Source of the DNA: Anaeromyxobacter sp.
GTDB taxonomy: Bacteria; Myxococcota; Myxococcia; Myxococcales; Anaeromyxobacteraceae
NCBI GenBank assembly: GCA_016718565.1
Contig: JADKCZ010000001.1
Location: 1,054,001 to 1,118,000 of the forward strand
DNA: 64,000 nucleotides
Reading direction: 5' to 3'
Shown: piece by piece, positions 37,478 through 45,750 of the stretch
How the letters are laid out: every line of letters begins with the position of its first letter
Numbering within the stretch: the first letter of the stretch is position 1
Notes under the pieces: generated by a model
What the model was told of the DNA's origin: nothing
The model's database searches: none
What the model saw: the letters and a program-made list of their open reading frames with translations, nothing else
Made by a program: the position numbers and the translations under genes

Positions 37478-38329
37478 TCAGGGCGTGGGCGCGCCGGCGG
37501 GCTCGGAGAAGACGTCCGGCGGCGCGGGCTGGCCCGGGTTGACCTGCGCCCAGACCGTGAGCAGCCGCGCCACGGCCCGCCGGCCCGCCTCGCCGAGCCC
37601 CAGCGAGTAGCCGTTGACGTAGAGGTCCACGTGCTGCCGCATGACCGCCTCGTCCAGCTCCTGGGCGTGGCCCCGCACGTAGGCGGAGAGGCCGGAGCCC
37701 CGGGCCCGGGCGTGCTCCAGGCTGCGGCGCACCGCCGCGTCCACCCGCCGGCGCACCGTGAGGTCGAGGGTGCGCCGCGCCACGATGCCGCCCAGCGGGA
37801 TGGGGGCGCCGGTGACGCGCTGCCAGTGCTCCCCCAGGTCCAGCACCCTGGCCAGGCCGCGCGCCGCGTAGGTGAAGCGCCCCTCGTGGATGAGGACGCC
37901 GGCGTCCACCTCGCCGGAGAGGACCGCCGCCTCGATGGAGGAGAAGACCTGGAAGACCTTGTGGGCCGCCGCCGGGTAGGCCAGGGAGAAGAGCAGGTGG
38001 GCGGTGGTGTCCCGCCCCGGGATGGCCACGCGGGCGGTGGCCGGATCGAAGGCGGCGGCGCCAGGGCGCGCCACCAGGAGCGGCCCCACCCCCTCGCCGA
38101 GCGCGCCGCCCGCCTCCAGCAGCGCGTAGCGGTGGGCCACCCTGGGCAGGACCCCGTAGGAGAGCTTGGTGACGTCGAGCCGCCCCTCGAGCGCCCACTC
38201 GTTGAGCGTCTGCACGTCCTCGTGGACCACCTCGAGCTCGAGCCCCTCGGCTGCCACCGGCCCGTTCACCAGGGCGTCGAAGATGAAGGTGTCGTTGGGG
38301 CAGGGCGAGATGCCGAGGGTGAGCTTCAT
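37478..38329 (-). CDS. mqnD: 1,4-dihydroxy-6-naphthoate synthase (futalosine menaquinone pathway)
   Basis: Converts cyclic dehypoxanthinylfutalosine to 1,4-dihydroxy-6-naphthoate, a menaquinone precursor; periplasmic-binding-protein fold but cytoplasmic, 283 residues. The N-terminus LGISPCPNDTFIFDALVNG is diagnostic, as are LEVVHEDVQTLNEWAL near 33 and DVTKLSYGVLPRV near 52. ATG at 38329 is preceded by a GAGGACG ribosome-binding site, with TATGCT further upstream. It lies 47 nt after btuD and may be read through from the cobalamin operon. Its presence implies the futalosine route. No other mqn genes are in the window. Confidence 0.93.
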   Translation of the reverse strand: MKLTLGISPCPNDTFIFDALVNGPVAAEGLELEVVHEDVQTLNEWALEGRLDVTKLSYGVLPRVAHRYALLEAGGALGEGVGPLLVARPGAAAFDPATARVAIPGRDTTAHLLFSLAYPAAAHKVFQVFSSIEAAVLSGEVDAGVLIHEGRFTYAARGLARVLDLGEHWQRVTGAPIPLGGIVARRTLDLTVRRRVDAAVRRSLEHARARGSGLSAYVRGHAQELDEAVMRQHVDLYVNGYSLGLGEAGRRAVARLLTVWAQVNPGQPAPPDVFSEPAGAPTP

Positions 38330-38376
38330 GGCGGACGTCCTCGAGGGGCCGGCAGCATACCGCGCGGCGCCGCGCC

Positions 38377-39203
<827 letters not shown>

Positions 39204-39207
<4 letters not shown>

Positions 39208-40250
39208 GGCAGCGCCTCGGCCTCGCGGCGGGTGGAGCGGCGCAGCAGCCACAGGAAGAAGGGCCCGCCCACGAAGGCGGTGACGGCGCCCACCGGCGGC
39301 TCGGTGCCGAGCGGCAGGAAGGCCAGGCGGGCCAGGGCGTCGGCCAGCGTGAGGAAGGCGGCGCCGAAGAGGGCCGAGGCGGGCAGGAGGAGGCGGTGGT
39401 CCGGGCCCACCACCCGCCGCACCAGGTGCGGCACGATCAGCCCCACGAAGCCCACCAGGCCGGCCAGCGCCACCGCCGCGCCGGTGGCGGCCGAGGCGGC
39501 GAAGAAGACCTGGGTCCGCACCCGGCGCACGTCCACCCCCAGCGTGGCCGCCTCCTCGTCGCCCAGGGTGAGCAGGTTGAGGCGCGCCGAGAGCAGCCCG
39601 AGGGTCCCCACCGAGGCCAGGATGACCAGCGCGCCGACCAGCAGCGTGCCGGGCGGCTCGTAGCCGATGGCGCCCATCAGCCAGTAGAGCAGCCGGGCGG
39701 CCTGCTCCGGCGGGACCAGCATCTTGAGCAGCGTGATGACGCCGGCCACGAAGGCGTTGAAGACGATGCCCACCAGCAGCGCCGCCTCCGGCACCAGCCG
39801 CCCGCCGATGCGCCCCAGGCCGAAGACCAGCAGGGTGGAGAGGATGGCCCCCAGCACCGCGCCCAGCACCACCGGCGGCGCCGAGCCGAGCAGGGCGCCG
39901 GCCGGCCCGGCCACGCCGGCCAGCCCCACCGACGCCAGCAGCACCAGCGCCCCGCCCAGCGCCGCGCCGCCGGAGACGCCCAGCACGAAGGGCTCGGCCA
40001 GCGGGTTGCGCAGCAGCGCCTGCAGCGCGGTGCCGGCCGCCGCCAGGGCGAAGCCCACCAGCGCCGCCAGCAGGGCGCGCGGCAGGCGCAGGCCGAGCAC
40101 GATGGCGCGGTGGGGCTCCACCCCGGCCAGGGCGTCGGCCAGCGACACCGGCTGCGGGCCGAGCAGGCACGAGAGGGCCACCGCGCCGGCGATGGCCGAG
40201 AGGCCCAGGCCCAGCGCCAGCAGCAGCCGGCCGCGGCCGAGGCCGGTCAC
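39204..40250 (-). CDS. btuC: Cobalamin ABC transporter permease (FecCD/BtuC family)
   Basis: Inner-membrane permease of 348 residues with about ten transmembrane helices. GTG at 40250 overlaps the btuF stop (GTGA). Family marks are LRLPRALLAALVGFALAAAG near residue 54, LQALLRNPLAEPFVLGVSGG near 76, and FVGLIVPHLVRRVVGPDHR near 267. That last stretch includes the coupling-helix region contacting BtuD. Cobalamin is assigned from context. Confidence 0.92.
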
Positions 40251-41320
40251 CTCCCGGCCTCCGGGTGCAGCGCCAGGAAGAGCTCGTCGAGCGCCGCGAT
40301 CATCTTCGGGCCGGCGCGCAGCAGGGCGTCGCTGGAGAGCCGCACCACCCGACCGGCCCGGACCGCCGGCACCGCGGCCAGGCGCGCCAGCCCCTCGGGG
40401 GGCTCGTCGAGCGCGGCGTCGATCACCAGGTCCGGGTTCACGCCCACCGCCAGCTCCACCGGGTAGACCGGCCAGGGGCGGACCCCGCCCACCGCGTTGT
40501 CGCAGCCGGCCAGCCGCAGCAGCTCGTCCGGGAAGCTGCCGGGGCCGGCCACCACCAGGGGATCGCGCCCCACCACGAAGAGCACCCGCTTGCGCGGAAG
40601 CCCGGCGGCGCGGCCGCGCAGCCGCTCGACCGCGGCGTCCAGCCGGTCCGCCAGCGCCGCGCCGCCGGCCGGGTCGCCGATGGCCTCGCCGGTCAGCCGG
40701 GCCGCCGCCGAGACGTCGGCCACGGTGATGATGGGGATGGCCAGGATGGGGAAGGCCCCGTCGGCCAGCTCGGCCAGCCGGCGCACGGCGGCCAGGGCGC
40801 CGCCGTCGGTGACCCACAGCACCAGGTCCGGCTGCAGGCCCAGGATGATCTCCGGGTTGGGGTCCAGGAAGCCGCCCACCCGTGGCAGCCCCGCCACCTC
40901 GGGGGCGCGGTCCACGCGGGTCACGCCCACCACCCGGCCGGTGGCGCCGAGCGCCACCAGCACGTCGGTGAGGCTGGGGGCCAGGGTGATGATGCGGCGG
41001 GCCGGGCGGCGCGGCGGCGCCCCGATCCAGATGGCGCCGCCCTGCGAGGCCCCGCGGCCGGAGGAGGACAGGGCGGCGGGGGTCGAGGTTGGGGTCGGGG
41101 TCGGGGTCGGGGTCGCGGTCGCGGTCGCGGGGGCGCCCCTCACCCCGGCCCTCTCCCCGGAGGGGAGAGGGAGAGCGGAACCCGGGGTCGAGGTCGTGGT
41201 CGAGGTCGGGGTCGGGGTCGAGGTCGGGGTCGAGGTCGAGGTCGCGGTCACGGTCGCGGCGCTCCCCGCGGCGGCGGCGGCCAGGAGCAGGGCAGCGGCG
41301 CAGGCCCGGGCGGCGATCAC
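40247..41320 (-). CDS. btuF: Periplasmic cobalamin-binding protein with repeat-encoded N-terminal linker
   Basis: Substrate-binding protein of the BtuCDF importer, 357 residues. GTG at 41320 overlaps the propeller lipoprotein stop. The Sec signal (AARACAAALLLAAAAAGSA) is followed not by the binding domain but by a Thr/Pro/Ser-rich stretch, residues about 22-87. That stretch is encoded by the GGGTCG hexamer array and an inserted palindromic element (LPLPSGERAGVRG). The BtuF fold starts near residue 103 (RRIITLAPSLTDVLVALGA) and includes DLVLWVTDGG near 160 and FPDELLRLAGCDNAVGG near 254. The linker is not part of the family; it may be tolerated as a flexible tether. Confidence 0.88.
   Translation of the reverse strand: MIAARACAAALLLAAAAAGSAATVTATSTSTPTSTPTPTSTTTSTPGSALPLPSGERAGVRGAPATATATPTPTPTPTSTPAALSSSGRGASQGGAIWIGAPPRRPARRIITLAPSLTDVLVALGATGRVVGVTRVDRAPEVAGLPRVGGFLDPNPEIILGLQPDLVLWVTDGGALAAVRRLAELADGAFPILAIPIITVADVSAAARLTGEAIGDPAGGAALADRLDAAVERLRGRAAGLPRKRVLFVVGRDPLVVAGPGSFPDELLRLAGCDNAVGGVRPWPVYPVELAVGVNPDLVIDAALDEPPEGLARLAAVPAVRAGRVVRLSSDALLRAGPKMIAALDELFLALHPEAGR
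41080..41257. repeat. Hexamer array split by a palindromic element inside btuF
   Basis: Two blocks of GGGTCG/AGGTCG/CGGTCG hexamers (about 41080-41129 and 41186-41257) flank a palindrome-rich insert at about 41132-41176. The insert contains CTCTCCCCGGAGGGGAGAG. The hexamers have the same plus-strand orientation as the hisD array, although btuF runs on the minus strand. Confidence 0.9.
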
Positions 41321-42663
41321 GGGGCGCAGACGAGGTCCGAGACGTAGGCGAAGGGGAACTGGCCGCCCGAGAGCGGGCAGACCTCGACCGGGGGCTCGAA
41401 GGCGCCGGTCCCGACGTCGAACCGCCGCACCGCTCCGGTGGCCATGTCGGGAACGTAGCCCACGCCGCCGCAGATGACGACGCCATTGGGCACGACCGGC
41501 GACGGATCGAGCGCCGGCTCCAGGGCGGGGGCCCCGGCCAGCGACACCGGCTGCAGGCGCGGGGGCCAGGCCGCAGCGAAGGAGAGCGAGCCGCAGGCCA
41601 CGAAGAGCCGCTCGCCCGCCACGGCCAGGCCGCCCGGGTTGCCGCAGGAGGCCCCCAGGTCGAGCACGCTGACCGCGTCGCCGGCGGCGGTGTCGATGAC
41701 GGCCAGCCGGCCGCTGCCGGCCGGCTCGAACCAGCCGTCGAAGCCGCCGCCGAAGTCGGCGAACTTGAGGTTGCCGAGCGTGACGTAGACCGTGCTCCCG
41801 ACCGCCAGCGCCCGCGACGGGAACGGCGCGCCGGGGGCGTCGGCGGCGCCCGGCACGGCCTTGAGATCGATGGTGCGGGCCAGCGCGCCGCAGGGCAGCC
41901 GGCAGGCGCCGTCGACGCAGTGACGGCCGCTGGCGCAGCCGCCGCCGGCGCCGCAGGCCGGCGGCGCCGTCTCGGCCAGGCAGGCCGGCAGGCCGGCCAG
42001 GTCCACCACCGCCACCGCCTGCCCGGAGAGGTCGTTGCTGCCGCCCAGGGCCACGTAGGCGGAGGAGCCCACGAAGGCCAGGCCGCGCGGGTTGGGGCCG
42101 GTCTGGGTGTCGCCCACCGGGATCTCGTCGAGCACCGCGCCGCCGGGGGAGAGGACCACCAGCGTGCCGACGCCCGAGTTGGCCACGAAGACCGCCCCCT
42201 GGTGGACGGCGACGCCCTGCAGGTCGCTCCCGGCCAGCGGCACGCGGTGGACCGGGGCGGTGACGCGCAGGTCGGCCGACAGGTAGTCCACCGTGGCGGC
42301 CGGGTACCCGGAGGCCGAGACGACCACCCCGCCGAGCGTGGCCAGGGCGGTGGGGCCCGGGCTGACGCCCCGGCTCGGGCCGGCCGGGCCCAGGGTGGCG
42401 GTGCGCGGGATCACCTCGTCGGTGGCGCCGCAGGCCACCTGCACGCCGGCCGCGTCCGGCGCGCCGGCCAGGCAGGCCCCGGCGCTGCAGAACTGGCCGG
42501 TGGCGCAGGGGGCGCCGCAGGCGCCGCAGTGGGCCGCGTCGGTCTCGAGCGCGGTGCAGGCGCCGCCGCAGTCCACCCGTCCAGCCGGGCAGGTGAGCTC
42601 CGAGCTGCAGGCGGCCAGGCCGAGCGACAGGAGGAGTGCGGCGGCCAGCGGGCGGTGGGTCAT
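41317..42663 (-). CDS. Predicted beta-propeller lipoprotein in the cobalamin operon (BtuG-like position)
   Basis: A 448-residue lipoprotein, ATG at 42663 behind GAAGGAG, overlapping the btuB stop (ATGA). Signal lipobox is LGLAAC near residue 19. Residues about 22-65 are Cys-rich (CGGACTALETDAAHCGACG), a module common in myxobacterial surface proteins. From about 95 the sequence has YncE/YVTN-like blades: LAVIDTAAG, GLAFVGSSAYVALGG, AVHQGAVFVANSGVGTLVVL, LAVGSTVYVTLGNLKFAD, LAVAGERLFVACG. A second Cys cluster interrupts near 245-275. Bacteroides BtuG is a propeller lipoprotein that binds cobalamin on top of BtuB; location between btuB and btuF suggests a similar job. Homology is not demonstrated. 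Confidence 0.78.
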   Translation of the reverse strand: MTHRPLAAALLLSLGLAACSSELTCPAGRVDCGGACTALETDAAHCGACGAPCATGQFCSAGACLAGAPDAAGVQVACGATDEVIPRTATLGPAGPSRGVSPGPTALATLGGVVVSASGYPAATVDYLSADLRVTAPVHRVPLAGSDLQGVAVHQGAVFVANSGVGTLVVLSPGGAVLDEIPVGDTQTGPNPRGLAFVGSSAYVALGGSNDLSGQAVAVVDLAGLPACLAETAPPACGAGGGCASGRHCVDGACRLPCGALARTIDLKAVPGAADAPGAPFPSRALAVGSTVYVTLGNLKFADFGGGFDGWFEPAGSGRLAVIDTAAGDAVSVLDLGASCGNPGGLAVAGERLFVACGSLSFAAAWPPRLQPVSLAGAPALEPALDPSPVVPNGVVICGGVGYVPDMATGAVRRFDVGTGAFEPPVEVCPLSGGQFPFAYVSDLVCAP

Positions 42664-44579
42664 GGGGCTCCTTCGGGTGCGGTGCCCTGGGCGCGGAGGG
42701 TGACCATCACCAGCCGGCCAGGGAGGGGGTTGCCGAGCCCGTCCTGCAGGGCGCGGTCGTCGGCGAGGTTCTCGATCTCGAGGTGGAGGCGGACCGCGGG
42801 GCTGCGCGCCAGGCGGACGGAGCCGCCGGCGCTCACCACGGTGGCGGCCGGGATGACCCTGGTGTTGCCCGGGTCCTTGAACTGGCGCCCCACGTGGTGC
42901 AGCTCGACGTGCAGGTCGAGCGGCCCGGGGGCGATGGCGGCGCGGGCGTAGAGCCGGTGGCGCGCCCGGAGCGTCAGCCACTTGCCCAGCGCCTCCTCGC
43001 CGGCGCGCAGGTTCTCGGTGACCAGCAGGGTGTAGCTGGCCGAGCCGGTCAGGCCGAGCAGCGCCGGCGCCGGGGTGGTGGCCACCTCGGCCTCCAGGCC
43101 AGAGACCGCCGCCTTCCCGGCGTTGAAGGGCTTGAACTGCTCGAAGGAGGCGCGCTGGTAGAGGATGAGGTCCTGGTAGAGCTGGACGAAGCCGCCCAGG
43201 CTCAGCAGCCCGGGCGCCCCGTCGAAGACCAGCGCCGCGTCTCCGGCCAGGCCGCGCTCCGCACGGAGGTCCGGGTTCGGGCTGGCCAGCCCCTGCGTCA
43301 GGTAGAGCTCGGCGAAGCTGGGCGCGCGGAAGGAGCGGCCGGCGCTGGCGCGCAGCCGGAGCGCCGGGGCCAGGGAGAGGCTGGCGCCGAGCTTGGCTGA
43401 GAGGCCGGAGAACGGCCCCACCACCTCGGCGCGCAGCGCCGGCGCCAGCCGCAGCCGCCCGCCCGCCAGCGCGAGGTCGTCGGAGAGCGAGGCCGCGGCC
43501 GAGGCGCGGCGCCGGTCCCCGCCCGGCCCCTCCGAGGCCAGGGCCTCGGCGCCGGCCGAGAGCGCCAGGCGGGCCTGGCCGCCGGGGTGCGCCAGCGTCA
43601 GCTCGCCCTCGGCGCCGCCGCCGGCGCCGCGCTGGGTGAAGGCGGTGGGCGCGCCCTGCAGCCTGGCGGTGAGCTGGTCGAGCCGCCCGTGGAGCCGGAG
43701 CGCGCTCGCCAGGCCGGGGCGGAGCGCCAGGCCGCCCAGGCGGGCCGACACCAGCGCCCGGCCGTCCTCCTGCCAGTCGCGCGGCGTGAGCAGGTACGGG
43801 CTGCCGGCCAGCTCGCGGCGCCCGGCCGAGAGCTGGGCCAGGAGGTCGAGGCGCCCGGCCCCGGCCGGCCGCGAGGCCTTGAGCAGCAGGCCGCCTCGCC
43901 AGGCCCCGTTGTTCTCGCGGCGGCGCGCCAGGAGCGGATCGCCGGAGATCTCGGGCCGCTCGTCGAAGCGGTAGGGGAAGTCGCCCTGCGTCCCGTCGAA
44001 CGAGCCCGCGGCCAGCAGGGTCCAGGCGCCGGCCGCCACCCCGCCGTCGCCGGCCGCGGAGAGGGTCCCGAAGGAGCCAGCGCCCGCCTCGGCCGACCAG
44101 TCGCCGCCGCGGGGCCGCCGGGTCACCACGTTCACCACGCCGGCCAGCGCGCCGGCGCCGAAGTGGGCCCCCTCGGCGCCCCGCACCACCTCCAGCCGAT
44201 CGACCCAGTGGCGCGGGATGGCGGAGAGGTCGGAGCCGGCCCCGCTGCCGCCGTCGAGCGGCAGGCCGTCGAGCAGCACCAGCACGCCGCTGGCCATCGA
44301 CCCACGGATGGACACGGTGCTGAGCTGCCCCAGCCCGCCGTACTCGTTGACCGCCACGCCCGGCGCGGTGGCCACCAGGGCCGCCACGTCCTTGGCCTCG
44401 CCGGCGAAGCGCCGCGCCTCGACCACGGTGGCCGAGGCGGTGGGATCGCCGGCCGCCTCGGCGCGCGGCAGCCGGACGACCAGCTCGTCCATGAGGACGG
44501 GCGGCTCGTCGGCGGAGGCGCCGAGGGCGAACGACAGCACGAGGGCGCACGCGCCCCTTGGGACCAAGGTCGAGCTCAA
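42660..44579 (-). CDS. btuB: TonB-dependent cobalamin receptor
   Basis: Outer-membrane receptor of 639 residues that imports cobalamin with TonB energy. TTG at 44579 follows GAAGGAG by 10 nt. The signal peptide (GACALVLSFALGASA) ends near 23, and DELVVRL near 31 could serve as TonB box. The plug reads VAVNEYGGLGQLSTVSIRGS near 74, then GVLVLLDGLPLDGG and VDRLEVVRGAEGAHFGAGAL with GVVNVVTRRP near 147. The barrel strands follow to the end. Assigned as BtuB because of the cobalamin riboswitch immediately upstream and the BtuFCD genes downstream. Confidence 0.92.
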   Translation of the reverse strand: MSSTLVPRGACALVLSFALGASADEPPVLMDELVVRLPRAEAAGDPTASATVVEARRFAGEAKDVAALVATAPGVAVNEYGGLGQLSTVSIRGSMASGVLVLLDGLPLDGGSGAGSDLSAIPRHWVDRLEVVRGAEGAHFGAGALAGVVNVVTRRPRGGDWSAEAGAGSFGTLSAAGDGGVAAGAWTLLAAGSFDGTQGDFPYRFDERPEISGDPLLARRRENNGAWRGGLLLKASRPAGAGRLDLLAQLSAGRRELAGSPYLLTPRDWQEDGRALVSARLGGLALRPGLASALRLHGRLDQLTARLQGAPTAFTQRGAGGGAEGELTLAHPGGQARLALSAGAEALASEGPGGDRRRASAAASLSDDLALAGGRLRLAPALRAEVVGPFSGLSAKLGASLSLAPALRLRASAGRSFRAPSFAELYLTQGLASPNPDLRAERGLAGDAALVFDGAPGLLSLGGFVQLYQDLILYQRASFEQFKPFNAGKAAVSGLEAEVATTPAPALLGLTGSASYTLLVTENLRAGEEALGKWLTLRARHRLYARAAIAPGPLDLHVELHHVGRQFKDPGNTRVIPAATVVSAGGSVRLARSPAVRLHLEIENLADDRALQDGLGNPLPGRLVMVTLRAQGTAPEGAP

Positions 44580-44616
44580 CGCCGCGCGTCTCCTTCGGAC
44601 GCGTCAACCGCCACGA

Positions 44617-44634
44617 CCACGGCACGGGCCGTGG
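44617..44634 (-). promoter_or_regulatory. Hairpin in the riboswitch expression platform
   Basis: A perfect 7-bp stem with a 4-nt loop lies between the aptamer and the btuB ribosome-binding site. It has no U-run. The aptamer's 3' CCTTCG (44641-44646) could alternatively pair with CGAAGG (44592-44597) over the Shine-Dalgarno, which suggests translational control. Confidence 0.5.
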
Positions 44635-44639
44635 CCTGC

Positions 44640-44850
44640 TCGAAGGGAGGTCTCCTGGCTCCCGGGGCCGCGCACGACGGGTGCTCCGTCGCCGCTCGCC
44701 GCCTCCCACCTTCCCACCGCGTGTGCTGGCCGCGGCAGTGGTGACAACCCTGGAGGCGACTTCTCCCCGGCTACAGTGGCGGGACCGCGCCGGCATTCGA
44801 CCGGACTTCCCTGTTCCTCCGAGCGGGTGCTGCAGGGACCTCGGTACCGG
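44640..44850 (-). ncRNA. Cobalamin (adenosylcobalamin-type) riboswitch
   Basis: Read on the minus strand, the B12 box AGCCAGGAGACCTCCC lies at 44645-44660. The upstream conserved core reads GGGAAGTCCGGTCGAATGCC and then CCCGCCACTGT near 44770-44815. Order and spacing match the cobalamin riboswitch. It sits about 60 nt before the btuB start and would repress uptake when cobalamin is plentiful. The remaining 118 bp to 44968 hold no gene; they should include the promoter, which I cannot pinpoint. Confidence 0.93.
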
Positions 44851-44968
44851 AGCCCACGGGCCGAGTCAAGGCGAGCGAGGGGTGAGGCGCCCCGCGCGGC
44901 GCGCCCGGCCCTGGGAAAGGAGGGAGGTTCCAGGACCTTGCGCGCCGGCGGGGCGGCCTCGACGACGC

Positions 44969-45289
44969 TCACTTCTTCGCGGAGGCCGCGGCCGCGGCCG
45001 GGGCGGCGCCGCCGGCGGTCAGGTGCGGCTTCACCTTGGCGAACCACGACGGCCCGAGCCCCTTCACCGCCACCACGTCCTCGGGCCGGGCGAAGGGCTG
45101 CTTGCCGCGGTGGGCCACGATGGCCTGCGCCTTCTTCTGCCCGACGCCGGGCAGCCGCATCAGCTCGGTGACGCTGGCGCGGTTCAGGTCGATGCGGTCG
45201 CCTGGCGCCAGGGGCTTCTTGGCGGCCAGCGCGGGCAGGGCGGCCAGCAGGCACCCGGCCGCCACCAGGGCGCGCAGGAGGCGGCTCAC
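44969..45289 (-). CDS. Exported ComEA-like helix-hairpin-helix protein
   Basis: A 106-residue protein; GTG at 45289 overlaps the preceding gene's stop. A Sec signal peptide (LLRALVAAGCLLAALPALA) is cleaved near residue 22. The mature part is a double helix-hairpin-helix, IDLNRASVTELMRLPGVGQK near 33 and PEDVVAVKGLGPSWFAKVKP near 68, as in the DNA-binding domain of ComEA. The tail is Ala-rich and ends in KK. It may bind DNA in the periplasm during uptake, but no comEC or pilus gene is nearby. Confidence 0.85.
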   Translation of the reverse strand: MSRLLRALVAAGCLLAALPALAAKKPLAPGDRIDLNRASVTELMRLPGVGQKKAQAIVAHRGKQPFARPEDVVAVKGLGPSWFAKVKPHLTAGGAAPAAAAASAKK

Positions 45290-45549
45290 GGGCGCACCTC
45301 CTCGGCCCCGGCGCCGCGCTGGGCCCCGTTCTGGCCGGGCGCGCCGGGGCGGGCCTCGTCGCGCTGCTCGCGGACCTGCAGCTTGTTGGTCCCGAGCGGC
45401 AGGGCGTCGAGGTAGATGGCGATGCTGCCGTCGCGGTTGGTGAAGGCCTGGCCGATCCGCTGCCACCAGCTGGCGCGGTCGCCGTCCTTCTCGTTGATGG
45501 CGTAGACGGCCAGCCGCTTGCCGCCGGCCGGCGGGGTGGTGTCGCTCAT
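45286..45549 (-). CDS. Small conserved protein of unknown function
   Basis: An 87-residue protein with ATG at 45549. The core VYAINEKDGDRASWWQRIGQ, then AFTNRDGSIAIYLDALPLGT, is a compact alpha/beta sequence I recall from short conserved myxobacterial proteins without function. It has no signal peptide and a Pro/Gly/Arg-rich tail. Its stop overlaps the ComEA-like gene by 4 nt, so they are co-translated. The 200-bp gap upstream (45550-45750) contains only GC-rich palindromes. Confidence 0.7.
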   Translation of the reverse strand: MSDTTPPAGGKRLAVYAINEKDGDRASWWQRIGQAFTNRDGSIAIYLDALPLGTNKLQVREQRDEARPGAPGQNGAQRGAGAEEVRP

Positions 45550-45750
45550 GGTCGCTCCCTGCAGGTTGGTGCTGCGTGCGCGGCGCGCACGGGAGCGGGG
45601 AGAGCAGGCGGCGTGCCGGCGCCAAGCGCCCGTGATCAGGCGCGGCGGGAGGGAGACGGGCGTTCAGGCGGCGGACCGGGGGCCGCCCGGCGGACGCGCG
45701 CGGGCGGGGTCCCGGTCGCCTCGCCTCGCCCGCCCACCCCGCGGCGCGGC

